Origin: JBDWFY01 sp965275915
GTDB lineage: Bacteria; Pseudomonadota; Alphaproteobacteria; Rhizobiales; Stappiaceae
Direction: 5' to 3'
DNA: 64,000 bases
Assembly: GCA_965275915.1 (NCBI GenBank)
Contig: CBDHYI010000008.1
Location: 1,302,001-1,366,000 of the forward strand
Shown here: positions 1 to 8,696 of the stretch, one piece after another
Layout: each line of letters starts with the position of its first letter
Position numbering within the stretch: the first letter of the stretch is position 1
The notes under the pieces: generated by a model
What the model saw: the letters and a program-made list of their open reading frames with translations, nothing else
The model's database searches: none
Told to the model about the DNA's origin: nothing
Program-made: the position numbers and the translations under genes

Positions 1-563
1 TCTTCGGGAATGCGCATGCGGGCGGAGAGGGTGAACTGATAGCAGCCGAACAGCAAAATCCCGATGGTTGAAATCAGTTTGTAATGTGCCCACACATCCT
101 CGGAGTAGGTGAGGCGGATAAATTCGTTCAGGGCGGCGAGTGTGATGAACAAAAGTCCCCAGCGCAAAGAGAGGATCCGCCACGCATCGTCCGTGATTGC
201 GAACACGCGGCCGAACAAATGCTTCAGGATCGGAAAGCGCGCGGCCCAGCTCCCAAGCAGGACCAGGGCGAAAGCGCCATCCAGGATGGTGTCCGACACC
301 TGGAAGTAGCTGGCGTCGCCGCTGAGAATGCTCGGAATGGAAAAGATCAGCAATCCGATTGTGCTGACGACCGCAAATCGCGGTACGGACCGGTTAAGCG
401 CCTGCGACAGGGCCAGAAGAGCGATGACCAGGATGACCATCACGATCAGGCCGGCCTGGAAGCCGACCAGTTGCTGAACGACGAAAAACGCCAGCACCGG
501 AAGCAATTCTTCAATGGCACGAAGCAACCACAGCATATGCGTGAGCTCTTGTTTTGGATTCAC
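1..563 (-). CDS. yciB: YciB/IspZ-family inner membrane septation protein (3' end outside window)
   Basis: The reading frame runs off the left edge, so the C-terminus is missing. About 187 codons are visible, close to the family's usual length of about 180-200. The chosen start is GTG at 563 (VNPKQELTHM...); the ATG at 536 would shorten it by nine residues. The translation has about five hydrophobic segments and a conserved block (SDTILDGAFALVLLGSW, then FPILKHLFGR, then EDVWAHYKL) that resembles YciB of enterobacteria. The family is an integral inner-membrane protein linked to septation and envelope maintenance. Identification rests on recalled family resemblance. Confidence 0.8.
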   Translation of the reverse strand, partial: MNPKQELTHMLWLLRAIEELLPVLAFFVVQQLVGFQAGLIVMVILVIALLALSQALNRSVPRFAVVSTIGLLIFSIPSILSGDASYFQVSDTILDGAFALVLLGSWAARFPILKHLFGRVFAITDDAWRILSLRWGLLFITLAALNEFIRLTYSEDVWAHYKLISTIGILLFGCYQFTLSARMRIPE

Positions 564-648
564 CGCCGGGGTGAACTCTCTCTGCTGTGAAGAGATACGG
601 TGCGCGCGGTCAGGTGGATTATAGTCGGCTGAGTCCGGCGATCACGTT

Positions 649-1632
649 TTACGGAATGAGCACCGCCGCGCCCTGAAAGCGGCCCGCTCTGAGATCGTCA
701 AGCGCCTCGTTTGCCTTTTCGAGCGGATATCGTGCGATATCGGTTTTTACGCCCGCTTGCGGCGCGATCTTAAGGAATTCATGCGCATCGCTGCGGGTGA
801 GATTTGCGACCGACAGGATCTGCCGTTCCTCCCACAGGATATGGTAAGGGAACGATGGAATGTCGCTCATATGAATGCCGCCGCAGACCACACGTCCGCC
901 CTTTCTGACCGCCTTGAGCGCCAGGGGAACGAGATCCCCGACGGGCGCGAACAGGATCGCGGCATCGAGCTGTTCGGGAGGCAACTCTTCGGATGACCCT
1001 GCCCAAAGGGCTCCGAGCGATCGGGCGTGCGCCTGGGCGGCATCGTCGCCCTTTCGGGTGAAGGCGTAGACGTCTCGCATCTGCCAGGTAAGCACCTGAA
1101 TAAGGATGTGGGCCGCCGCACCGAAACCGTAAAGGCCGATCCGTTTGCCGTCACCGGCCATTTTCAGCGACCGCCAGCCGATCAGGCCGGCACACATCAG
1201 CGGTGCCGCGGCGGCCGGATCGCTGAATCCGTCCATCGCAAACGCAAACTCAGCATCGGCCATGCAGTGCGTCGCAAAGCCGCCATCGCGGGTATAGCCG
1301 GTGAAAAGCGGTGCATCGCAGAGATTTTCGTGCCTGCTGCCGCAGTAGGAGCAATGCCCGCATGTATGGCCAAGCCAGGGTATGCCCACGCGCTGTTCGA
1401 CGGCGAGTGAGGACACGCCTTCGCCGATCCGGTCGACTTTCCCCACGATTTCATGACCCGGAACAACCGGCCGCTTCGTATCGGTCAGGTCGCCGTCAAC
1501 CACATGCAGATCGGTCCGGCAAACCGCACAGGCTTCGATTTTCACGCATATCTCACCGGGGCCGGGAATTGGATCCGGCAGTTCTTTGAGCACCAGTGGC
1601 GTTCTTGGTGCCTCAAGCACCATGGCTTTCAC
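649..1632 (-). CDS. Zinc-dependent alcohol dehydrogenase (MDR superfamily)
   Basis: A 327-residue medium-chain dehydrogenase that interconverts alcohols and aldehydes with NAD(P). The N-terminal GroES-like domain has the catalytic zinc ligand Cys in CRTDLH and the GHE motif near residue 60. The structural zinc loop is CGHCSYCGSRHENLC, near residues 90-105. A third catalytic ligand lies in PLMCAG. The Rossmann glycine motif is GLYGFGAAAH, slightly different from the usual GxGxxG. It resembles the AdhA/AdhP-like group in proteobacteria. It stands alone between yciB and the peroxidase, so the substrate cannot be read from context. Confidence 0.9.
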   Translation of the reverse strand: MKAMVLEAPRTPLVLKELPDPIPGPGEICVKIEACAVCRTDLHVVDGDLTDTKRPVVPGHEIVGKVDRIGEGVSSLAVEQRVGIPWLGHTCGHCSYCGSRHENLCDAPLFTGYTRDGGFATHCMADAEFAFAMDGFSDPAAAAPLMCAGLIGWRSLKMAGDGKRIGLYGFGAAAHILIQVLTWQMRDVYAFTRKGDDAAQAHARSLGALWAGSSEELPPEQLDAAILFAPVGDLVPLALKAVRKGGRVVCGGIHMSDIPSFPYHILWEERQILSVANLTRSDAHEFLKIAPQAGVKTDIARYPLEKANEALDDLRAGRFQGAAVLIP

Positions 1633-1777
1633 AATGGCTCTCCTTCGATGGCAGCACTGATGGCTTCGGTCGTCGCATCAAGTGCTGCATTCCCGGATCT
1701 TGCAGGATCTCCTGAAGCATTGCCACTGCTGTTTTGAAAATGAATCCACAGTGTCTGTTCAAGGCTTGTGACAGGGG

Positions 1778-1817
1778 TCCGCAGGGCCTGTCTGCCGGAT
1801 TCGACAGGCCCTGCGGA
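1778..1817 (-). terminator. Hairpin downstream of the RTX peroxidase
   Basis: A perfect 15-bp inverted repeat (TCCGCAGGGCCTGTC at 1778-1792, complement at 1803-1817) with a 10-nt loop. It starts 13 bases past the peroxidase stop codon. There is no clear U-run on the minus strand, so this is a probable 3' stabiliser or an atypical terminator. Confidence 0.55.
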
Positions 1818-1829
1818 CGGGCGAGGGGA

Positions 1830-3854
1830 TCAGATCAGTGTGACATCATGGCGGTCGAGCGAGGCTATGTCGACGTCCATGAGTGTTACCGATCCCTGGT
1901 CGCCGAAATCGAACACCACATCGCTGCCTTGCTGCGTTGCGGCATTCAGAAGCTCCTGGGTTGTCTCAAACAGCTCGGTCTCGAAGGAAAGCGTATCTCC
2001 CTTCTTCCCTTTGCCGCCGGCGAAATCGGTGACGGTGTCGTCTCCGAACAGGCCACTGAAGTTAAAACTGTCGCCGCCAAGTCCACCGGTCAGAACGTCG
2101 TCCCCGCCGTCTCCGTACAGAATGTCATTGCCGGCGCCGCCGTCCAGTATGTCGACGCCTTCGCCGCCTTCCAGCTGATCGTCGCCTTCACCGCCGTCAA
2201 GGTCGTCATCGCCGTCCAGTCCGAGGATCAAATCAAGTCCATCGGAACCGGTCAGACTGTCGCCCAAATCCGTACCGGCGAGGCGGTCGTAGGACAGAAG
2301 TGCGTTGTCCTGGATCGAACCGATTTCGGTATTGGCCTCGATTACATCCGCGAGCGTCGTATCCCAAAGCTCTTTGATCTCATCTTTGGGCAGGTCCGAC
2401 CCCTGGCTCCAATAGGGATCGCCGTCTCTGACCCGCAGGAACTGGTCGACGATAATGGTGCCGAACAACTCACCGACGACCCCTTTGCCGTGCGGATCTT
2501 CCGCAAGTCCGCCGATCCAGGCATCGACCTGGTCGACATCGCCATAGAGCTCTTCAAGACGGATCGCCAGGTCCGTGTCGGATGTGATGTCGGAAAAACT
2601 CTCCGCCCGGTCAAGACCCATGGCTTCCCTGAGGTCGTTATAGCTGGCAATACCCAAATCCCGGCCCCGCTGAATGTTGAGCGACGCGAGATCGAGCCCG
2701 CCCGAGCCCGGTGCCCCGAACAGGAACGAACGGACATCTTCAACGATCTCCGTGTCAAGTTCCTGGGCCGTCCCGTCGGCGATGCCGCGCAGGATCGGAT
2801 CGATGCCGCCATTTTCGGATATTTCCTCCGGCGAGAAGAACGCGGCGCTGAGGGCCAGATTGCCGGCATCGATCACTGTTCCGTCCTCGTTCAGCCGCTG
2901 GATCTCCGGCGACAACAGGCTGTGGCCGAACCGGAAGGCGGCGGTCGAGAATTCTGCTGCGATCCCCGGATTGACGTCCGGGTCATACCCTTCGTATTTG
3001 GTGATCAGATCTTTTCCGACCAGCGTGGGCAGAAATTCGTTGAAGGTGATCGCCTGGATTTCCGCTTCCACCTGTTGCCGTGCGGCGAGGAAGAGTTCGT
3101 CCGCGTCCATGTCCGGATCGGTGGCGGCCAGTTCGTCCACAATGCGATTATGTTCCCGCGCAAACAGCGTGTGAAGCGATGTCAGTGCCACATTTTCCCC
3201 GGCCCGGACGTCACCGGCGAGCACGCCGCCACCGCCGGTCTGAATGAGAAGATCCTGATCGTCGAGCAGCAACTTGCCGTCCGCAGCGCGCAGGGACGCG
3301 GCGGTTTCCGCATCGGAGCCGTAGACCATCGAAGCGTCGAGGAACGAGGTGATTTCGTTGTGATACTCACGCGGCGTCGTCTCGCCCGAACCTTCAAGCG
3401 GATCGACCCGGGTAAAGGGAATAACGGCCTCGCCGGTACCGGCCGGATCGAAGAACGGATCTCCGGCAGGCACCGCGATGGGAGCAAACTCCGTATTGCC
3501 CGATTCGGTAAGGTCCAGATCATGATCGATAAACTGCCCCCAGGCCCAGAACATGTCGCTGAGATTGAAGGAACTGGGTTCTGGCTCCGATTGCTGCGAG
3601 ACCGCGTTGCTGATCGCGCGCGGATTGGGAAGGTCCTCGACCATTTCGCCGATACCGTCTGCGAACCGAACATCGGCAAGGCGTAACAAGGTCTGGCCCG
3701 TAGCACCCCAGTCTTCATTAAGCGTGTTCGAACCGGCGCCGTCGATCGGTCGGACCGGCACGCCGTCCGTTTCCGTCGGTTCCTGACCGCCGTTGCCTCG
3801 ACCGTTTTCCGGGTCACGGTTCTGCGGATTTCTGCCTTGGCCTCGGTTGCGCAT
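1830..3854 (-). CDS. Secreted animal-type heme peroxidase with RTX calcium-binding repeats
   Basis: A 674-residue protein. The central part, about residues 70-520, is an animal-type (peroxidasin-like) heme peroxidase. It has the distal motif WGQFIDHDLDLT with the catalytic His, the LHTLFAREHNRI helix, and the proximal-heme helix FRFGHS. The C-terminal 140 residues carry nonapeptide repeats of the GGxGxDxL type (LDGGEGDDQLEGGEG, LDGGAGNDILYGDGG) that bind calcium, with an acidic tail typical of type I secretion substrates. There is no Sec signal. The N-terminus is hydrophilic and rich in Asn, Gly and Arg. The expected role is extracellular oxidation of halides or phenols using H2O2. No type I secretion genes lie nearby, so the exporter must be elsewhere. 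Confidence 0.92.
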   Translation of the reverse strand: MRNRGQGRNPQNRDPENGRGNGGQEPTETDGVPVRPIDGAGSNTLNEDWGATGQTLLRLADVRFADGIGEMVEDLPNPRAISNAVSQQSEPEPSSFNLSDMFWAWGQFIDHDLDLTESGNTEFAPIAVPAGDPFFDPAGTGEAVIPFTRVDPLEGSGETTPREYHNEITSFLDASMVYGSDAETAASLRAADGKLLLDDQDLLIQTGGGGVLAGDVRAGENVALTSLHTLFAREHNRIVDELAATDPDMDADELFLAARQQVEAEIQAITFNEFLPTLVGKDLITKYEGYDPDVNPGIAAEFSTAAFRFGHSLLSPEIQRLNEDGTVIDAGNLALSAAFFSPEEISENGGIDPILRGIADGTAQELDTEIVEDVRSFLFGAPGSGGLDLASLNIQRGRDLGIASYNDLREAMGLDRAESFSDITSDTDLAIRLEELYGDVDQVDAWIGGLAEDPHGKGVVGELFGTIIVDQFLRVRDGDPYWSQGSDLPKDEIKELWDTTLADVIEANTEIGSIQDNALLSYDRLAGTDLGDSLTGSDGLDLILGLDGDDDLDGGEGDDQLEGGEGVDILDGGAGNDILYGDGGDDVLTGGLGGDSFNFSGLFGDDTVTDFAGGKGKKGDTLSFETELFETTQELLNAATQQGSDVVFDFGDQGSVTLMDVDIASLDRHDVTLI

Positions 3855-4038
3855 CTTTTTTCTCCTTACAGGTGAGCGGATGTGCTACTCGCCCGGTCGA
3901 TGGTGCTAACCGGCTCGGGAAGCGCGGCAACCTTTCACGACGGTGCTGAAACGAACCTGAAGCGCATCTTCAGGTTGATTTAAGGTTGGTCTTTTTGGGC
4001 TGAAATTCGCCGTTTTCGTGCCTGATGTCGGCTGCTTT

Positions 4039-5352
4039 TCAGGGAAGCGGCAGTTCCACCGTGAGCTTGAGACCGCCCAGTTGCGACTGCGCCATCTGAA
4101 TTCGGCCTCCATGGCGTTCGACAATGTCGGCCACAATTGTCAGGCCCAGACCGGTGCCGGACCGGGTTTCGTCGAGCCGCACACCCTGCCTCAGGATTTT
4201 TGTCCGGTCGCCCTCCGGTACGCCGGGACCGTCATCTTCCACCGTGATGACGCTGCAGCCGGCATCGTCCGTCAGGCTGAGCAGGACTTTCCGACGAGCC
4301 CACTTTGCCGCATTGTCGACAATATTGCCAAGAATTTCAATAACTTCCGATCGGGCCATACCAACGATGACCGGACGGTCCGTGATGATCTCCATCGACC
4401 GATCCGGATAGATGCGTCGGATTGCCCGAAGCACCTCCCAGGCTGCTGCAAGAGCGTTGACCCTGATCGGCTGAAGCGGTTCCTCCTGCGCGGCATTGGC
4501 AAGACTGAGGTGCCGTTCGGCTGCCGCCGTAATGTTCTCGACCGCTTCGGCCGAAAGCGCGATGTCAATCGGCTCTCCCCGTTTTGCCTTGGTCAGTTCA
4601 TTGGCAAGGATCGTTGCCGGTGTCTTCAGCGCATGGGCGAGATTTGCAGCCTGCAGCCTGCCGCGTTCGCGCAACCTTTCATTGCGTTCCAGCATCAGGT
4701 TCAGATCATTCACCAGCGGTTCGACTTCAGCCGGATAAGGACCGTCGATGGGCTGGGAACGGACATGACGCCCAAGCACGGCGCGATGCAGACGCCGCAA
4801 GGGGAGCAGAGCAACACGCAAGAGCAAAAAAGCCGAGGCCAGAAGCACTGCGCCGAACAGGGCGGCCGAAGCGAAAAGTGTGCGTCTGAATGCGGCTGCC
4901 TCTTTCTCCAGACCGGATCTGTCGCGGCCTACTGTCAGGGTCCAGCGCATACCGTCCGGCATGGTGTAGGTTCGCGCGAGCACCTGCAGCGACTGACCGG
5001 CAGGACCGGCTGCCTTATGGCTGACACCACCAGGCGTTTCAGGAAGAACCGGAAGCTCGGTATCCCACAAAGACCGCGACCGGAAGCGGCGGCCATCGGC
5101 AGCGTGTGCCTGCCAGTACGTTCCGGAATAAGCGCGCTGAAAATCCGGATTACTCATCCGGCCAGACGGATCGGTCCCTGACGCGGCAATACCGACGGTC
5201 AGCAGATCCAGTTCCGACTCCAGCCGGGCGTCGAATTGACGGGAGATCGCTGCATGAAACACGCTGTGGATTACCCACCCGCCTGCACCCAGCGCGCATG
5301 CAATCCAGATCATCCCGGCGGCGATTGTCCTGGAGGTCAGCGAGCCGGACAT
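4039..5352 (-). CDS. Sensor histidine kinase of an OmpR-type two-component system
   Basis: A membrane kinase of 437 residues from ATG 5352, which lies 4 nt past the response regulator stop; a longer frame to 5454 would overlap that gene. It has a transmembrane helix near residues 10-30, a periplasmic sensor of about 100 residues, a second helix near 135-155, and a HAMP-like linker. The phosphoacceptor is in NLAHALKTPATIL. The ATPase boxes are NIVDNAAKWA (N), DDGPGVPEGD (G1) and TGLGLTIVADIVERHGG (G2). The PhoQ-like layout together with the PepSY-like gene suggests sensing of cations, envelope stress or cationic peptides. That ligand is inference only. Confidence 0.92.
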   Translation of the reverse strand: MSGSLTSRTIAAGMIWIACALGAGGWVIHSVFHAAISRQFDARLESELDLLTVGIAASGTDPSGRMSNPDFQRAYSGTYWQAHAADGRRFRSRSLWDTELPVLPETPGGVSHKAAGPAGQSLQVLARTYTMPDGMRWTLTVGRDRSGLEKEAAAFRRTLFASAALFGAVLLASAFLLLRVALLPLRRLHRAVLGRHVRSQPIDGPYPAEVEPLVNDLNLMLERNERLRERGRLQAANLAHALKTPATILANELTKAKRGEPIDIALSAEAVENITAAAERHLSLANAAQEEPLQPIRVNALAAAWEVLRAIRRIYPDRSMEIITDRPVIVGMARSEVIEILGNIVDNAAKWARRKVLLSLTDDAGCSVITVEDDGPGVPEGDRTKILRQGVRLDETRSGTGLGLTIVADIVERHGGRIQMAQSQLGGLKLTVELPLP

Positions 5353-5356
5353 TCTG

Positions 5357-6031
5357 TCATCGCGAGACAGGCTCACGGTGACGGATCTTGTATCCGCGCC
5401 CGCGCACCGTCTGGATGAAGAAACGATCGATTTTCTGTCGCAACTGAGCGACATAAACCTCGACTGTGTTTGAGTCGCGCTCTTCGAAATATCCGTAGAT
5501 CTTCTCCGACAGCTCCGACTTGCTGTGCACCTTCTCCGGACGCAACATCATGGCTTGCAGAAGTTTCAGTTCGTTTCCGGTCAGCTCAATGGCTTCTTCG
5601 CCGCGATAGACGCGGCCGGTTTCCGTGTTCAGAGAAATATCGCCAAATTCGATATGCGGTTTGGCCAGACCCGCGGAGCGTCGGATCAGGGCTCGCAGCC
5701 GTGCGACCAGTTCTTCCATGCGGAACGGCTTAACCAGGTAATCATCGCCGCCGGCATTGAGACCCGCGACGCGGTCCTGCCAGCGGCCGCGTGCCGTCAG
5801 AATGAGAACAGGCGTACGGATATCACCCGAACGCCACTCAAGCAGAATGGAGGTGCCGTCCTTCTCCGGCAGACCAAGATCGAGTACGATGGCATCATAA
5901 TACTCGGTCTCGCCAAGAAACTGGCCGTCTTCCCCATTGTCGGCGAGATCGACGGTAAAACCCTCGCGAAGCAATTCCCGATGAAGCTGTTTTCGCAGCG
6001 CGCGTTCGTCCTCAACCACCAGCAGTTTCAT
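5357..6031 (-). CDS. OmpR/PhoP-family response regulator
   Basis: A 224-residue regulator. The receiver domain has the acidic pair EDE at residues 7-9, the phosphoacceptor Asp51 (IVLDLGLPEKDG), Thr in LILTARG and Lys101 in YLVKPF. The C-terminal winged helix ends with the typical VRGRGYKIR. It is the middle gene of a three-gene unit: the PepSY-like gene ends overlapping its start by 4 nt, and the kinase follows 4 nt after its stop. Translational coupling is therefore likely. Confidence 0.95.
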   Translation of the reverse strand: MKLLVVEDERALRKQLHRELLREGFTVDLADNGEDGQFLGETEYYDAIVLDLGLPEKDGTSILLEWRSGDIRTPVLILTARGRWQDRVAGLNAGGDDYLVKPFRMEELVARLRALIRRSAGLAKPHIEFGDISLNTETGRVYRGEEAIELTGNELKLLQAMMLRPEKVHSKSELSEKIYGYFEERDSNTVEVYVAQLRQKIDRFFIQTVRGRGYKIRHREPVSR

Positions 6032-6582
6032 TTTCCGGACCCACTTTTCTTGCCGCTCTTGCCCCCGCCGCCGTTTCGGCCTCCGCTGCGACCGTCTTTT
6101 CCGTTGTCTTTTGATCCTTTGCCTCCGGCTCCCTTGCTTCCGGAGCCCCGGTTCCCCGATTTTCGACTTTGAGATCCCCGATTTTCAGATTCGAGGTCCG
6201 CGCCCGCTTTCGAATTGGATTTTGGGGGATCATTGGGGCGGGATTTTGCCGTATCATGCCGATCCGCCGCAGCGGCAGCCGATATTTTCCGGTCGGCGAT
6301 ACGGATGACTTCGGCGGTCTCCGCATCGACGGTGACCACAATGACCTGATCGCTGACGAGCCTGCGCAAATAGATGTCCACCTGCGACTTCGATTGAACG
6401 ACTTCAAACCGTGCATCCAGAAGCACGGTCTGCCCGCCCGCGGCCAGATGGGCGACCGACAGAAGGTCATCGAATGAGACAATGTTCCCCTGCTGTCTGG
6501 CGTTCAGAACCGACTCGTGATCCGACGCCTGTGCCAAAGCGGTAAAGAGAACCAGCGCCACCCCAGCGATGAATTTCGACAT
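6028..6582 (-). CDS. Exported PepSY-like protein with Ser/Gly/Lys-rich tail
   Basis: The chosen start at 6582 (MSKFIAGVALVLFTALAQA) gives a clear signal peptide; the frame is open to 6678 but the extra part has no signal character. The mature N-terminal half (SFDDLLSVAHLAAGGQTVLLDARFEV and following) reads like a PepSY fold: helix, then strands with a covalent-modification-free core. The last 80 residues or so are low complexity (GSGSKGAGGKGSKDNG and similar), strongly basic and probably disordered. It overlaps the response regulator start by 4 nt. Small PepSY proteins often accompany PhoPQ-like systems. The role here is unknown, possibly a periplasmic modulator of the kinase. Confidence 0.7.
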   Translation of the reverse strand: MSKFIAGVALVLFTALAQASDHESVLNARQQGNIVSFDDLLSVAHLAAGGQTVLLDARFEVVQSKSQVDIYLRRLVSDQVIVVTVDAETAEVIRIADRKISAAAAADRHDTAKSRPNDPPKSNSKAGADLESENRGSQSRKSGNRGSGSKGAGGKGSKDNGKDGRSGGRNGGGGKSGKKSGSGK

Positions 6583-6944
6583 GTCGGCTTCCCAGTTCGC
6601 CCCGGCGGAAGAACGGTATCCGGAGAACCGCATGGTGCCGTCTGCGCAAACCTGATTAGGCACAAAAATGTGCCGCAAGTGGGGTGGAGCGCCTTTTGAC
6701 CGGATTGCCGGACCGGACCGCCTGTTCGGGAGCAGCGGCGTTCACGTTGCCTCAGGGCCGGAGCGTTCAGGAAGATATGTGATTGGCCGCCACAAGCGAC
6801 GCTCTTGTCCGTGTTGGGGCGGCTCGGTTCGCAGGGCGGACAACCCGCCCCGTTGCCGAACGGGCAACGCAGGTCTGCCCTGATTGTGCTTCCCTCGCTT
6901 CGGCGGGCTGACTAGCTTCTTCCGAAAAAGGAGAAGGAGCGGTC

Positions 6945-7442
6945 ATGTTTGAACCACACGGTGACGTTGAAAACCGTCTTGCTGCCATGGGACTTAAGTT
7001 GCCGGAGCCGCCCCGGCCGATCGGGAATTATCTGCCCGCGGTTCAGGTCGGAAACATCCTTTATGTCTCCGGCACCCTGGGCACGATCCGGGATGAGAAC
7101 GATCAGGATATCATGCCCATAGCCGGCAAACTGGGCGCAGAGCTGACCATCGAGCAGGGGTATCAATCCGCCAAGCTGATGGCACTCAATCATCTCGCTC
7201 TGATGAAGAAGGTTATCGGCAGCCTGGACCGGATAGAGCGCATTGTGAAGATGGTGGGCTATGTCAATTCGGCGCCGGGATTTACCGAGGCACATCTGGT
7301 GATGAATGGTGCGTCGGATCTTTATGTGGCGCTGTTCGGCGAAGAGCGCGGCAAACATGCACGGGCGGCGCTGTTCCAGAACGAACTGGGGCTTGATGCG
7401 CCTGTGGAGGCGGAGATGACCGTGCAGATCAAAGCCGACTGA
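6945..7442 (+). CDS. RidA/YjgF-family protein
   Basis: A 165-residue member of the RidA group, longer than canonical RidA (about 130), matching the subgroup with an N-terminal extension (ENRLAAMGLKLPEPPRPIGNY). The core contains NILYVSGTLG and ends AAVF-like (RAALFQNELGLDAPVEAEMTVQI). It lacks the canonical Arg of RidA imine deaminases in the usual VR context, so hydrolysis of enamines or imines is uncertain. A good Shine-Dalgarno (AAAAGGAGAAGG) precedes the ATG. It converges on the LysR gene and is near the TRAP/amidase genes, which fits a nitrogen-compound catabolic locus. Confidence 0.88.
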   Translation: MFEPHGDVENRLAAMGLKLPEPPRPIGNYLPAVQVGNILYVSGTLGTIRDENDQDIMPIAGKLGAELTIEQGYQSAKLMALNHLALMKKVIGSLDRIERIVKMVGYVNSAPGFTEAHLVMNGASDLYVALFGEERGKHARAALFQNELGLDAPVEAEMTVQIKAD

Positions 7443-7447
7443 GCGGA

Positions 7448-8404
7448 CTATCTTTCTTCCGTCCGCCACCAGTGGGTCTTCGCTTCATCCAGTGCCTTTT
7501 CATCCCGCATCTGCCAGGTTTCGAACCAGCCCCTGGAGAAGTCTGAAAACAGGTGCGTTGCCGGTGACAATGCCCGCTGGCGGCGTGTTGCAATCGACAG
7601 TTTCCGGTGTGCGAATGCCGGGCAGTTGAGATTGACCGGAGCGAGATCCCGGTTCTGGATTTCGGTGTAGACAGCCTGTGCGGGCATGAAAATCACCATA
7701 TTGTTCATCATGGCGTAACTGCGCAGGAACTGAAGCTTGTTGCTGATCGTGCGCGGCCGGACGTTTGCCTTCTCCTTTTTGGCGACGCGCCGCACCAACT
7801 GGCTGATACCGAAGCTTGCGTCGGGAAGCACGTGGTCAAAGGTCAGCAGGTCGCGCAGCGCGATCTCCTGGCCCCGCGCCAGCGGATGCCCAGCCGGCAC
7901 AAAGGCCAGGAGCGGTTGCTCATAATGGGCCGAGACGTCGATTGAGGGGTGGTAGGAAAAGTCATAAACGAAGCCGAGATCTGCCTCATACTGCTCGAGC
8001 GCATCAACCGCTTCGTCCCGGCTCGCAATCGTCACTTCAAACACCACGTCCGGATAATCCTTGGCAAACGCCGTCAGGATCTCAGGCAGGAAGTTTTCCG
8101 TAATGCCTTCAACGGTCGTGATGCGGATCGTGCCCCGGTGCAGGGCCTTCAGGTCGTCAATATCGGATTGAACCAGTTGCACCTGCGCTTCGATTTTCAA
8201 CCCGTGCGCCCATAGTCGCTCTCCGGCTTCCGTCAGACTGACACCGTCGGAACGGCGTTCGAGCAGGACGCAATCCAACTCGTGTTCCAGTGCCGAAATC
8301 TGGCGGCTGATGGCCGAGGCGGCGACATGCAGCCTTTCGGACGCCCGCCGGATAGAATTGCAGCGGGCAACCTCCAAAAAGTATCTGAGCGCGTTTAAAT
8401 TCAT
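7448..8404 (-). CDS. LysR-family transcriptional regulator (TRAP/amidase locus)
   Basis: 318 residues with an N-terminal winged HTH (MNLNALRYFLEVARCNSIRRASERLHVAASAISRQ pattern, residues 1-60) and a periplasmic-binding-like effector domain. It is divergent from the TRAP transporter genes across a 292-bp gap, so it is the likely activator of the transporter-amidase unit. I see nothing in that gap except the ribosome binding site AGCAGGAGG ahead of the TRAP gene. The RidA gene converges on it, leaving 5 bp between the stops. Confidence 0.93.
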   Translation of the reverse strand: MNLNALRYFLEVARCNSIRRASERLHVAASAISRQISALEHELDCVLLERRSDGVSLTEAGERLWAHGLKIEAQVQLVQSDIDDLKALHRGTIRITTVEGITENFLPEILTAFAKDYPDVVFEVTIASRDEAVDALEQYEADLGFVYDFSYHPSIDVSAHYEQPLLAFVPAGHPLARGQEIALRDLLTFDHVLPDASFGISQLVRRVAKKEKANVRPRTISNKLQFLRSYAMMNNMVIFMPAQAVYTEIQNRDLAPVNLNCPAFAHRKLSIATRRQRALSPATHLFSDFSRGWFETWQMRDEKALDEAKTHWWRTEER

Positions 8405-8696
8405 AACAGATTGAAGGGCATTTGTTCATTAGATGTGCAATAGGCCTATAGCCTTGTTGCCGAAAAGGCAACGCGGACATCGCAAGTTGATGCTTCCTCG
8501 GGTGTTTTTTCCAATGCGATAGTTGGTGTGGAACCGGAGAGTGGCAAAGGCATTCGCCCGGGTCCGGAAGAGGGGATGATCTGTAGTCACAGCCGTTTCG
8601 TTCCGGCTGTCCCGTAAGCGGTTCGACTGTCTTTTCATCAGGGAAAAGGCACAACAGCCTTCCCGTGAATTTGCTTTCCAGCAGGAGGACAACATC

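Noticed and set aside
1734..3686. Long plus-strand open frame of 650 codons opposite the peroxidase
   Set aside because: It is antisense to a protein with clear heme peroxidase and RTX motifs, and its own translation has no recognisable domains. GC-rich third positions produce such mirror frames.
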